NCBI GenBank assembly: GCA_029378245.1
Contig: JARKIF010000021.1
Coordinates: forward strand, 248,001-312,000
Length of the DNA: 64,000 nt
Direction of reading: 5' to 3'
Source of the DNA: Roridomyces roridus
Taxonomy: Eukaryota; Basidiomycota; Agaricomycetes; Agaricales; Mycenaceae
Shown: positions 13,090 through 23,062 of the stretch, in pieces
Position numbering within the stretch: position 1 is the stretch's first letter
Layout of the letters: each line of letters starts with the position of its first letter
Translations under genes and position numbers: made by a program
Notes under the pieces: generated by a model
What the model was told of the DNA's origin: nothing
The model's input: the letters and a program-made list of their open reading frames with translations, nothing else
The model's database searches: none

Positions 13090-14154
13090 AATGCTGAGGA
13101 AACAAGGAAACCGCCAGAGGTTTAATTTTTCTTTATATGCACACCAGCGTTAACGAGCATTCTTGTTCTTTGCTTCGTTGGTGTCTGTCTGGAAATCGAA
13201 ATCATTTGGTGAGGCAGCCACAGAAATTCGTTGGGGGTGGAGGAGCAGCGGAAGGTTCAACTTCCGGAACCGCTGATTTCCAGGTCGTAGGGCGATGGTG
13301 AGGCGTGAGAATGAACCCCACCACCACCCTACCTGTGTGCTGCCCCGTAGTTGAAGACGAGAAGATGTCACAGGAGACAACAATTTGAAGGCCAGGGCGG
13401 GTGGGGAAAAGAATGGAAGATGTTGGAGGGTGGATTCGCGGCTGTAGTCCGCTCTGTCGTGGAGAGTGGTCGTGGTGCGAAGAGAAGAAGGCCCGGATCA
13501 GTGATCACTGTCACTCCGCTGTCACAAGAATCCGTACTGATTTCGCAAGCTCATCAGTACTTCACAATGCTGCCAGGTCGATATCGGGATTCCTCAAGTC
13601 CGCATTAGATTGAATACACCGGAGTTAAGGGCATGCCTTAACCTCCAAACACTTGGATAATCTATGCCGTTAATTCAACATTCTGAGTCAAACAAGGGCC
13701 GAAAATACCCTCGAGATGTCGATTATCGGCAGTGCGGCATCGCTGAATTGCAAGTGTCCAGGGCCTATCTGCGCCTCGGCTTTACCTATAGCTATCCTGG
13801 CAGGTTGCGGTACTACCACTTCCTCCGCGTCCCGGCAATTAGGCTTTCAAGGCACCGACATTTGTGATTTGTCGCACTCGCGCCATCAAAGCAGGTTTCG
13901 CATCAAAGAGCCCACAGAAACAAACTTTCAAGGTGAGCTCGTGGAATAACCACCGGAATTTCTATTCGTGAGCGTCTAGCATTTTGCAGTTATCTGCGAG
14001 AACTTCCGTTTGATGGTCTATGCACAAAACAATGTTTATTCCCTCTGTGTGTTTCACCAGGCAGCCGGCCGCGAGCGATACTTTCGGACCCATGGTCCAT
14101 GCAGTTGCATAAATAAGCGCATCTGCACGCTTCTCTATCCTCAGTGAGGCGACT
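13090..14154. other. Intergenic region, no supported gene
   Basis: About 1.06 kb between the peptidase stop and the FAD oxidoreductase start. Short open frames (13351-13613, 13664-13949) show no motif. The last 50 bases hold a TATA-like site described separately. Confidence 0.4.
14108..14115 (+). promoter_or_regulatory. TATA-like box of the FAD oxidoreductase gene
   Basis: The sequence cataaata lies 47 nt before the ATG at 14155, a usual spacing for fungal TATA elements. Confidence 0.4.
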
Positions 14155-16780
14155 ATGTTCTCCCCCACATTCTCAACACTTGGGCTGCTGTTGGCCCTTT
14201 CTGCACCACTTCCCCTCTTCGCGATCACCCTCCCTATCCCTTCAGGCGCATGGACGGGACTCAACACAACCGTGCACGGCCGTCTCGTACAGGGCATTCC
14301 CTACGCGCGGTCTTGCTTCCCTCATGTGGGACCCGGCGTTGGAGGGACGTTCAACGCTGCTCAATGTGCGACTATACAGGCGGACTATCTCGTTCCTGGT
14401 TGGTTGAGCTTTCGCGACAGTCTCATCTTCATACTGACTGCATCATTGCTCTCCTGCGCAGAGGATATCGAAAGCAGCCTGGGTGGATACATCAACGTAC
14501 GCTTGTTCAACTAACCTATAGGTGTCGGAGTTCATTTCATTTCCAGACGCAATGGGAGACTTGCCAAGCCAAGAACCAGCAATGTGTGCTCAACAATACC
14601 AACCCCGCAGACCCAGTCCCGACTCAAGGCATTTGCAGCCAGGGGTCCGTGGCCGAGTTTGGTGTACGGCTCGTCCGGTTCGATTTTCGCTGAACCGTTC
14701 TGACTGCTGCTCAGATCAACGTGGCTACGGCTTCAGACGTCTTGGCCGGCTTCGCATTCTCTGAATCATGGGGCATTCCACTGGTTGTGAAGAATACTGG
14801 GGTGGAGATTTTTTCTAGTCCTTCATTCTATTGCCTGATTGATTCAACAGCATGAATACAAAGGCCGAAGTTCCGGGCCTGGGACTCTTGCGATCTGGGT
14901 CAGTCTTCTTCAACTTCACGTTTTCCGTTCCTGATAGGAATGATTCGCAGACACACAACCTGAAAGGAATAACCCACACCGCGAACTTTGTTCCCACCGG
15001 ATGTCCGGCACACACGGCTACGAGCAATGCCGTGACGGTAGGGGTACGGCTTTCCATCAAACTGTGATCCTGCCGTTGATTAAGACGAATGTTCCATGTA
15101 GGCTGGTGTCGTCTACGAAGACCTCATCGCCTTCGCCGACACAAACCATCTGACACTCCCCGCTGGTGGCTGTGGCACTGTGGGCGCAGCTGGTGGATAT
15201 CCTCAGGTCTCTTTTCAGCTTTGGAGATATCGATCCGTCTGATGATGGGACAGGGTGGCGGCCACTCGATGTTCTCCAACGTCTACGGCCTCGGTGCGGA
15301 TCGAGTCCTGGAAATGGAAGTGGTCACTCCGCGCGGGGACCACCTCATCGCCAATTCGTGCCAAAACACCGACCTGTTTTGGGCGCTGCGCGGAGGTGGC
15401 GGCGGGACGTTTGGTGTCGTACTCAAGTTGACTACGATGGCGTTCCCAGCGACGACTGTCAGTGCGTGAGTGTGGTTCTCCTGGCATTCTGGATTTCGTA
15501 TATCCAACCATGCCAGGGTATTTGCAACGGTGGATGCGACCGTGCCAGGACAAGCGGAGAAGTTTTTCCAGTTCATGACGGAGAATGCGTTGGGGTACGC
15601 TCAACAAGGTGAGTAGCGCATCCACCCCTTGCTCTGATTTGACTATTGACACCAAGTTGAGGTTTTGGGTATTATTTATACCCCTTCCTCCCCGCAATCG
15701 TCATGTCCAACACCATCCTCTCTTTCGAGGAAGCCCAAGCCTCCCTCGCTCCGCTCATGAACCTCATCACGCACAACTTCACCGGCACAGGCAACACCTG
15801 GCAGATGACACTCGAACCAAACTACTTGTCCTACTACGATAAATATGTTACTATCGTGCCCATCGTGCGTTGTTCTCCTCTCAAAAGAAAGAAATCTCAT
15901 CTGGGTTACCTGTTTAGCCCGTGGGCACGGCGCTAACAGTTGCCTCCCACCTCATCCCGGTGTCCCAGTTCCAGACCGCCTCGGGGCGAAGCGCGTTGGT
16001 GCAGGCCATGACCGACGTCGTTGCGAACGCGCCGATTTCTATTGCGTTCGGTGTGGCGCCGTTCTTGCATGGGAACAAGAATGATACGAGTGTGTAAGTA
16101 TTGAACCCTGTAATATGGTTCGATTACCTCTCATTTTTTTTGTGGCACAGGAATCCCGCGTGGTACGACTCTCTGTGGCATGTAAGCAGCTTCATATCTC
16201 TCCGCGCGGGATAATTTGGTATTGATGTAACCCCGGAATCAGTTCGCCATAGGAAACACCTGGAACTTCAATCAAAATTCCACCACTCTCAAAACAATTT
16301 ACTCTGACCTGTCGAGCGCTATCAACCCCTTCAGAGCCCTTGCACCGAGTTCCGGAGCGTATCAAGTACGCACAACGCTCTCTTCCCCAAGTGTGCTATT
16401 CTCACTCGTTTACTACAGAACGAGGCTGACGTCTACGAACCAAACTTCTCCCGTTCGTCCCACCCCCCGCGCTGCGTGACAGCAGACTGACTTGACGCTC
16501 CCATAGAATCTTTCTGGGGTTCAAACTACCAGCGTCTTCTCTCGATCAAACAGAAGTAGTGAGTCAAGCAATCACCTGCAATCACCAGCTGGCTCGTGGG
16601 GTGCTTACCACCGTTCATTCATTCAAGTGACCCACACCATTTGTTGGACTGCTGGCAATGCGGTAAGTCCACAATGACTTGATTTTCTGAGCGAAATCAC
16701 GTCTTGACACTCTTGTAGTGGGCTGGAAAGGCTCCAAAGACGCGAGATACAGCTGTTACATTGATGTCAACGGCATTTGA
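14155..16780 (+). CDS. Secreted FAD-linked oxidoreductase (PCMH/BBE type)
   Basis: Flavin-dependent oxidase of the berberine-bridge-enzyme-like group with a type PCMH FAD domain. The signal peptide starts [19 protein letters not shown]. Exons encode [46 protein letters not shown], and [20 protein letters not shown]. They continue with [19 protein letters not shown], the conserved end of the FAD domain. His in NTGH and Cys in GGCGTVG sit where family members attach FAD at two points, so bicovalent flavinylation is plausible. The C-terminal BBE segment reads [19 protein letters not shown], then [16 protein letters not shown], and ends at TGA 16778-16780. The gene has about ten introns. The substrate (sugar, alcohol or secondary metabolite) cannot be assigned. 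Confidence 0.9.
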
Positions 16781-16871
16781 GAAGAGTGATGGGATAGAGA
16801 ACAAAATTTCGAAGAAGAAGATCTGTCGTTCGTTGTCTAGCTGTACATTAGGAATCATCTATGTAGTTATT

Positions 16872-17068
16872 TCTGAATCGGGAGTTTCCGTATTTATTCA
16901 TTCGGAGAGAAGGGCTCGTTCAGCTCTTCGTGGCGGGAACATGTCATGAGAGACCTCAGACAAGACAGGGCACGGAAGAATGAAGCATGATGCTTCATGC
17001 TTTAATTTCGGAATCCAATCGAACCGTGGGATGAACAAGGTGACAGCAGGATCAAATTCTTCAGATCT
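16872..17068 (+). repeat. Dispersed repeat, copy 1
   Basis: Shares tcagctcttc, a block ending gggaacatgtc-tgagag, and gaaccgtgggatgaac followed by ggtgayagcag with two copies at 27812-28036 and 28545-28742. Copy 1 is the most divergent. It lies just 3' of the oxidoreductase gene. No protein is encoded. Confidence 0.6.
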
Positions 17069-17242
17069 GATGATGTGAATTGGTGATGCGCTCACGTCAA
17101 CGGTCAAACAGCGGTTCAATGCGATACAGATACAGGCAGAAGAATGGTATATAATAGTAGTCAAGATATAGAGAAAGAACGTGGTACAAATCGGGGGAGC
17201 AAGGAGCGCTGGGATACTGGGTGCGACGATACTCTGCAGAAA

Positions 17243-17499
17243 CTAGAGGCATCGGGTGATGGTGCATCCGCGAGCTTCCACCGCGGTTTCCTGCAGATCT
17301 GTTCAGCACACCCGAGAAGAAAAATTGATGACCTCACCTGAGACCGAGCAACGGTTTCAGGTTTTCGCACGGGCGCAGCGCACACAGTGAGCGCCCCTGA
17401 AAGGGGCAGGTGTAATCTCATATTAGTACGCGGATAGGACGAGATGTTGAGGAACGTACAGCACGACACGATGAAAGCGATGATGAATCTGATCTGCAT
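17243..17499 (-). CDS. Possible very small secreted peptide
   Basis: ATG at 17499 opens a strong hydrophobic leader MQIRFIIAFIVSC. A first intron (donor gtacgt, acceptor cctttcag) joins it in frame to ALTVCAAPVRKPETVARSQ, which looks like the end of a signal peptide (AXA) and a short propeptide. A second intron (gtgagg...ctgcag) joins an exon encoding ETAVEARGCTITRCL and a TAG at 17243. The product would be about 48 residues with two cysteines in the mature end. Using the acceptor 6 nt earlier gives a longer basic tail ending at 17161. The three-exon structure with good splice sites supports it; the size and lack of known relatives keep confidence low. Confidence 0.35.
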
Positions 17500-19593
17500 T
17501 GTTGCGGGATGGTCGGCACCCGTGTGGAAGGATTTGGATGGGGATGATTACTGGTGGAGACGATGCAGCAAGAGGTTTACATAAATAGTAGCCAGAAACC
17601 GAACAACTGAAGATAGTTGCTTGGCGATGAGGAAGGCACAAAGGGACTTCCTGAATGAGAAACAAGGTTGATCACGGCGTTGGAACTTTGCCGCAGATCA
17701 GCGCTCAGTATCATGCATAAATCTGCATAAATGGATAACGGTTAATAGCTCCGTCCAGGGGTACCGGTTGAGCTACCGCGCCGATCCGCAATCCGCTTTC
17801 TAGACTCCGACTTGACTACGACGACAACATTTTTGGCGGTAACACGTGTGCCGGAAAGTACTTTGGGATCGCGACAAACAGGGAGTTTGAGACACAAAAG
17901 TGAGATCGAAATCCAAAGTGAGCCCAGATGTTTGCAATAACTCATACTTATAATGGGTTGTCGATGTGACCGTGAGAGTTTGGGAGATCAGATCAGATCG
18001 TGATCTCCCGTGACTGATTTAGAATGACTGGGATTGGGCCTCTTCGAGGCGGGTGCTGAACCTTTTGTGTTCATTGAATCATTCCTAAAGCACTGGGCAG
18101 AGAAAAAATTTCAACTTAAGCTTAGTTTCTCGGTGGATCCAAACCACGGCAAGAGCATTGAGTGTAACAGCGATGTTGGTTCAACGAGACAAGGTGGGCC
18201 TACACTTCACTCCGACAGTCAAATAACAATTCGTGCTGAATGAGTTCAGAAACTGAGCACCTGTAGTAGATGTAGGTCCTCGGGCGTCCGAGTTTCGCAT
18301 TGAACGAGGTGCGGAAAACACGAAATCCACGCTAGACTGAGTAATTGATATCCCGACGTGAATTACTACACCAAAAAACTCGGGGTCTAGCGGTGCAGAC
18401 CATTTCAGTCTGCAGTAAGCCAGGGTACCAACTCAAACTTGGAGGATGTCACACCAGATGTCCATGCAATTGAATTGAAGAGACCTATGATGCAGTCTGG
18501 CAGTAGCAATACAACATGTGATACAAAAGGTGGAGAGTCAAAGTTCCACTTCCTGCACTTTCGCGTGAATCAATCACAGGCGAAGATTGTGCCCGCCGAC
18601 TGATAGCAAGCGCTGTTCAAACTCTGTGTCTAAAATTGAGTAATGTGTTCCAACTTCCGAGCTGACCGAAGAACTGAGGAACGTGTCAGAAGTCGGGGAT
18701 AGGATGACTGATCAAGTAGCACTGCAACTTAGGCTTTAGCAGCGCAACGGCATCGACACCACAAGTGTCAGGACCTTTGGACGACATTGGCATTTCTGGG
18801 AACCTGCGCAGTGCGTGTAAAATAATCAGAATCCGACACCTATCCTTCCATAGACGCGACATCGAGAACGGCGAGATATAGCGCCTAGTGAATCAAATCA
18901 ACGATGATCACCGACTAGCAGCCAGATGCAAGACTCTGTGACACCCAGTTCCAATAGGATTTCAAAAGAATACTTCCCGGCAGCCAGAGAGTCCCATGAA
19001 GTTGGCTCAACTGTACGAACTGGTGTGCATTGAGAACTGCTGAGTTCGAGACACGTGAGATCAAGCAGTGGGTTCTTGACTCTTCAGGATCTTGCTGTAA
19101 TTGTTTATTTGGAGGTGAGCATTATCCCAGCGGATGGTGACTTAGGGCAGAAGTTGAACAGGAAGATAGGAGAGCTATGGTGAGCTATGTATTAGCAGCT
19201 CACTGTTTCGAGACAGAACTGGAAGCAAGGACGGAACAGATGCCTGGGAAGAGAAAGAGGGGCAAGCTAACTGCAGGGCCAGCATTTGAGAGAGGAACAC
19301 CAGAGACAAAATGCTACAGTCATTGCTTGGATAATTGAAGATGGCTTCGAAAGGACCGGGGAAGGACTGTGATTGAAAAGCAAAGTGTTGACAGGCCAGA
19401 AGTTCGAGTGCGATCACCGGTCGAACACGAGTTGAACGCGTGGAATGAAATCCGTCGTGGTGGGAGAAGCCAGACCGCACAACCACCGCAGGCTGATAAT
19501 CATGATCTGGGCGCTCGGATCAGGAATTAAAGCCGTTTCAATCCTGGTTGAATTTGAGCAGTGGAATAGAGACAGTCCGCGCATTTGTTGAGA
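17500..19593. other. Gene-poor intergenic DNA
   Basis: About 2 kb, more A/T rich than the genic regions, with no open frame longer than about 105 codons and none with recognisable motifs. I see no tRNA or clear repeat structure here. Confidence 0.45.
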
Positions 19594-19601
19594 GAAGAGC
19601 T

Positions 19602-20045
19602 CAAGGGGGGATCGGGATCGGAATTTCGGATATAGGGTCGAAAAGTTTTTTTCGACCCTGGCTGGACCCCCCCCCTCCCCTCCTATATAAGGCAGATCAT
19701 TCCCACGATCATGTGATTTACCGGCGGTCCGAGCAATCCGCGGCTCCCAACCATAGGAAAAATATGTATTACAAACTTATTAGAGGACCCCAGTGTCAAT
19801 TAGACCCATCTCATGTGTACTTGAGCAATGATACACTTGTTGTCTGTGGCAATGTCTTGTGAGAGTCAATGAGACTGGCAGCTGTATTATGTAATATATC
19901 AGTCCCGATTTGGAAATTTCAATCAAGAGTGTCCAATATGCTCCAAAACACATTTACTAATATACATATAGAAATTTTTTTCGAGCCCTCTCGGGACCCC
20001 CCCCCCCCTCCCCCGGTACGAAATTTCGATCCCGGTGCCCCCTTG
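19602..20045. mobile_element. hAT-like MITE, 444 bp
   Basis: Terminal inverted repeats of 27 bp (19602-19628 and 20019-20045) agree at 24 of 27 positions and begin CAAGGGGG. They are flanked by a perfect 8-bp direct repeat GAAGAGCT (19594-19601 and 20046-20053). An 8-bp target duplication and termini starting CAAGG fit hAT elements. Each half contains a run of T followed by a C-tract of a dozen or so bases near 19665 and 19996. It encodes no transposase, so it is non-autonomous. Confidence 0.75.
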
Positions 20046-20384
20046 GAAGAGCTCTGGGAAAGAACCGAGGGCCACGGAAGAGGAAACGGAGACCAAGTGT
20101 GGATACGGAACGAAGACCCATATCACAAAAGTTTCTCCCACGTTATGCGGCACGGCTGGCTTGTGGATGTTGTGTGTTCGGTAAGTAAATGGGTGGTAGT
20201 AATGGTAGTATCGATCGAGTATCGACCGCTTTAGCAACCCATGGGGCTGACAGAAATCCTCGACTGGCTGCATAGAGTGGTTGATTGGAACGACAGAAAA
20301 GCTATTGTTACACTACGGAGATTCTTGGACATGACACATTCAATTTGTAGAGCTTTGTTCTGATGCACACAAACGACACTTGGT

Positions 20385-21946
20385 AAAGTTCAAAATATCG
20401 CCACGCGTCTCATCACCGGGGCATTCAAAACAACGCCAATCGACACGTTGAACTACATGGCCCACATCCCACCCATTGTGAACCGACTGAACCACCTCTC
20501 CTTCAACGCCGCAACACGTCTGGCTACACTAGTAACTACCACCCTCCAACCCGCTCCAGAAGCTTACTCGCCGGTGGGTCTCCCACGTCCCACGTTGTCA
20601 CCGATCTGTATTACACGACACGTTCTCCGCCTTCCCCTCTTTGACGAACCTTGAAACCATCGTTCCCTCAGTACTCGAGACAACTTGGACCCCGTCTTTC
20701 AGCCATCAAATAGCCACGGACAAGAACACGGCCATCAAGGAGCTGAGCAACTACAGCGAAGATCTTTGCATCTTTTCAGGCGGCTCGGGCTACAAAGGAG
20801 GCATCGGCGCTGCAGCAGTCGTTAAACAAGGCTCAGACTACGAGGCCCGCACTCTGCATCTAGGTAGCGAATCCCGGCACACCGTGTTTGAAGGGGAACT
20901 GGTCGGCATGATCCTCGGACTCAGCATCATTTCCGACCTTCCTCGCGCGCGCTCTGCAACAATTCTTGTCGACAACCAGGCAGCAATTCAATCGGTCTCA
21001 AAGCGCATGCGCGCCCAGCCCGGACAATACCTCATCTCCCTCTTCCATCAGTCCCTAGCCGCGATTCTACGTCGTCGGCCTCAGTTCAAACTACGAGTTG
21101 CGTGGGTACCGGGTCACAAGGACGTCGAGGGGAACGAAGCGGTAGACAAGCAAGCAAAACGAGCAGCGGAGGTGTTGGAGTAGGATGAACCTCGGGAATA
21201 CGTCGGCCCCGTAGCCTCGGGATTACTCAGGCAAGCCGCCAGCCTTACTAATTTCTGACTCGGACTTGACTCATTGTGACTCAGGAGGCTGTTCGTCCTT
21301 AGGTATATAAAGCCCTGTATTATGCACTATGAACTATCTACATTCTATTGAACCCAACCAACTACTGTGTGATTAGTGAGACGCTTACCCGTCTCGATTC
21401 ATCTTCCAAAGTAAACTGCGCCAAGAGGAGGGCTTCTCTAGCCCACTCCCCGACCACTTGGAATCCCTATCCAACATCCCTGGCAGCGCCGCCGCAGTCA
21501 AAGCGGCATACAAGAAACAAGTTGCTCATGAGTGGAACAAGCAGTGGACGTCAAGCCGCGCTGGTCAGAAAATGCGAGCCTTTGACAAGACCCCCCCGAG
21601 CAAGCGCACACTACGTTGGTACCAAGGTATTCACCGCACCCAGTGCAGCATTCTCTCGCAGCTCCGCTCAGAACATGTTGGCCTCAATGCTTACCTCTTC
21701 CGCTTCAAACTCGTCGACTCGGCGTTATGCTCTGCGTGCAGAGTCCCCGAAACGGTCAATCACTACCTTCTCAGTTGTAGACGCTTCCAACAACAACGAA
21801 ATACCCTTCGTGCGGCACTGTACTCGGCTAAACGACAACGGCTCTCCAAATCCAGTCTTCTCGGCCGTGTCAAAAATCGAACCATGCTCCTGGACTTCAT
21901 TACATCAACCCAACGCTTTCCCCGCTACGTGCCTCCCGAATCCTGA
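20385..21946 (+). mobile_element. 5'-truncated, dead non-LTR retrotransposon (LINE) with RNase H
   Basis: Remnant of a LINE ORF2. It begins inside the end of the reverse transcriptase region (QNIATRLITGAFKTTPIDT). A change of frame near 20640 leads into an RNase H domain (about 20750-21180): GGIGAAAV, then FEGELVGMILGL, LVDNQAAI and WVPGHKDVEGNEAVD. The first catalytic Asp is replaced: IFSGGSG stands where IFTDGSG is usual, so RNase H should be inactive. The tail (21440-21946) has CSACRVPETVNHYLLSC, the CCHC-like zinc motif found at the C-terminus of many fungal LINEs, ending at a TGA. A solo LTR interrupts it. The 3' boundary beyond the stop is not resolved. Confidence 0.85.
21173..21426 (+). 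repeat. Solo LTR (254 bp) inserted in the LINE
   Basis: Starts TGTTGG and ends CCAAGA, one base from the CCAACA expected for a Copia-type terminus. It is flanked by an exact 5-bp duplication GGAGG (21168-21172 and 21427-21431). It contains a TATA box (tatataaa) at about 21303-21310. Removing it plus one GGAGG joins the two halves of the LINE reading frame without a shift. This indicates insertion of an LTR retrotransposon followed by LTR-LTR recombination. Confidence 0.75.
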
Positions 21947-23017
21947 CCTCTCTCTTCCCTCTTTGGAACCCTCAGCCGCCCTGGCCCTTCTCCTTCTCCT
22001 TTTCCTTTCTCTTTTCTTTTCTTTTCCTAACATCTCGTCTCACTCGCGCACTCTCTTAGACTCAATCAAGGTCTTTGGGATTCTGCCGGGACACGCTACT
22101 ACTACCCCACCCCATTCATCCTCCATCCCAGCAGTTGTCTGTCATTCACCATGCTCCCACCCCAACTCCCCGATATCTCCATGTATACTACCGTCCTGTA
22201 GTATATAGGTCCCGGTTGCAGGGAAGTTAAGAGGCGCCGAGGGGCAACCGGAGCGCTTCATTCCCACGAGGTTTTTTTTACCCTGCAGCCTCCCTTCAAT
22301 GGGCGGGGACGGAGAGTCGGGCAAAGTCGGCACATAGGCCATAAATGGCCTGAGCCCGACTCTAAATGCACTGATTTCTCTCACACAAACGACAATGCCT
22401 TGGTTAGCCAAACCTAAAGGTTCAGCAATCACCTTTCGTCTAATCATGACCACCACCTCGCATTCCTCGTCGATCCCAACCGCTGGACGCTTGGCCTTAC
22501 GTTCCCTTGCTCTCACATCCACGCTCTACGTCCCTTCCTCGTCACGCCAAGCTTAAGGCCCTGAGGCCTGAGCGCTGAGCTCCACACTAGTTAGTTCTTG
22601 GCGCAACAAAAACGATGCCACGGCATTTGCGGAGGTCCGAACTGGTATGGAGCCCGGCTAGGTTCATTCCAGTGTGGTTGATTCCCGAATCCTAGGAGAG
22701 CATGCCCGCGCGCCCGCTTGAACGATTGAAGAGATGCTGTTGAGCCGGCGACGAACCACAAGTCTCGTCAGAGCCTCTCCTAGTACGCGTTCAAATCCTT
22801 GAAGATTCAAATGAACCAAGTTCATTCCGTCGTTGGATTCATCACGGTCAAGACCAGTCAGGACGCCCTTCCGTTCCGAGCCGATCGCGCACCACTGTGC
22901 CTCGCGCGCGCGTATCTCGAAATTCGGACCCCCGCTCCAAGTATGGGCGCATCAAATGATGATGGGACCGGGGTGACGAACCTAGGACACCATGTTCGGG
23001 CGCTCACCAAAATGCGG
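21947..23017. other. LINE 3' flank and intergenic DNA
   Basis: Begins with a pyrimidine-rich stretch (tctccttctccttttcctttct and similar, 21980-22030) probably belonging to the LINE 3' UTR. The frame at 22142-22522 (-) has no recognised domain. The remainder leads to the promoter of the secreted-protein gene. Confidence 0.4.
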
Positions 23018-23023
23018 TATAAA
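23018..23023 (+). promoter_or_regulatory. TATA box of the 23.1-27.7 kb gene
   Basis: tataaa lies 45 nt before the ATG at 23063. Confidence 0.5.
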
Positions 23024-23062
23024 GGCCAGTCGACTCCACGCACCGATTTCAGTCGGAGAATC

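Noticed and set aside
22142..22522. 126-codon minus-strand frame in the LINE flank
   Set aside because: No motif; it lies in sequence of mixed composition after the LINE tail and shows no start context or introns.
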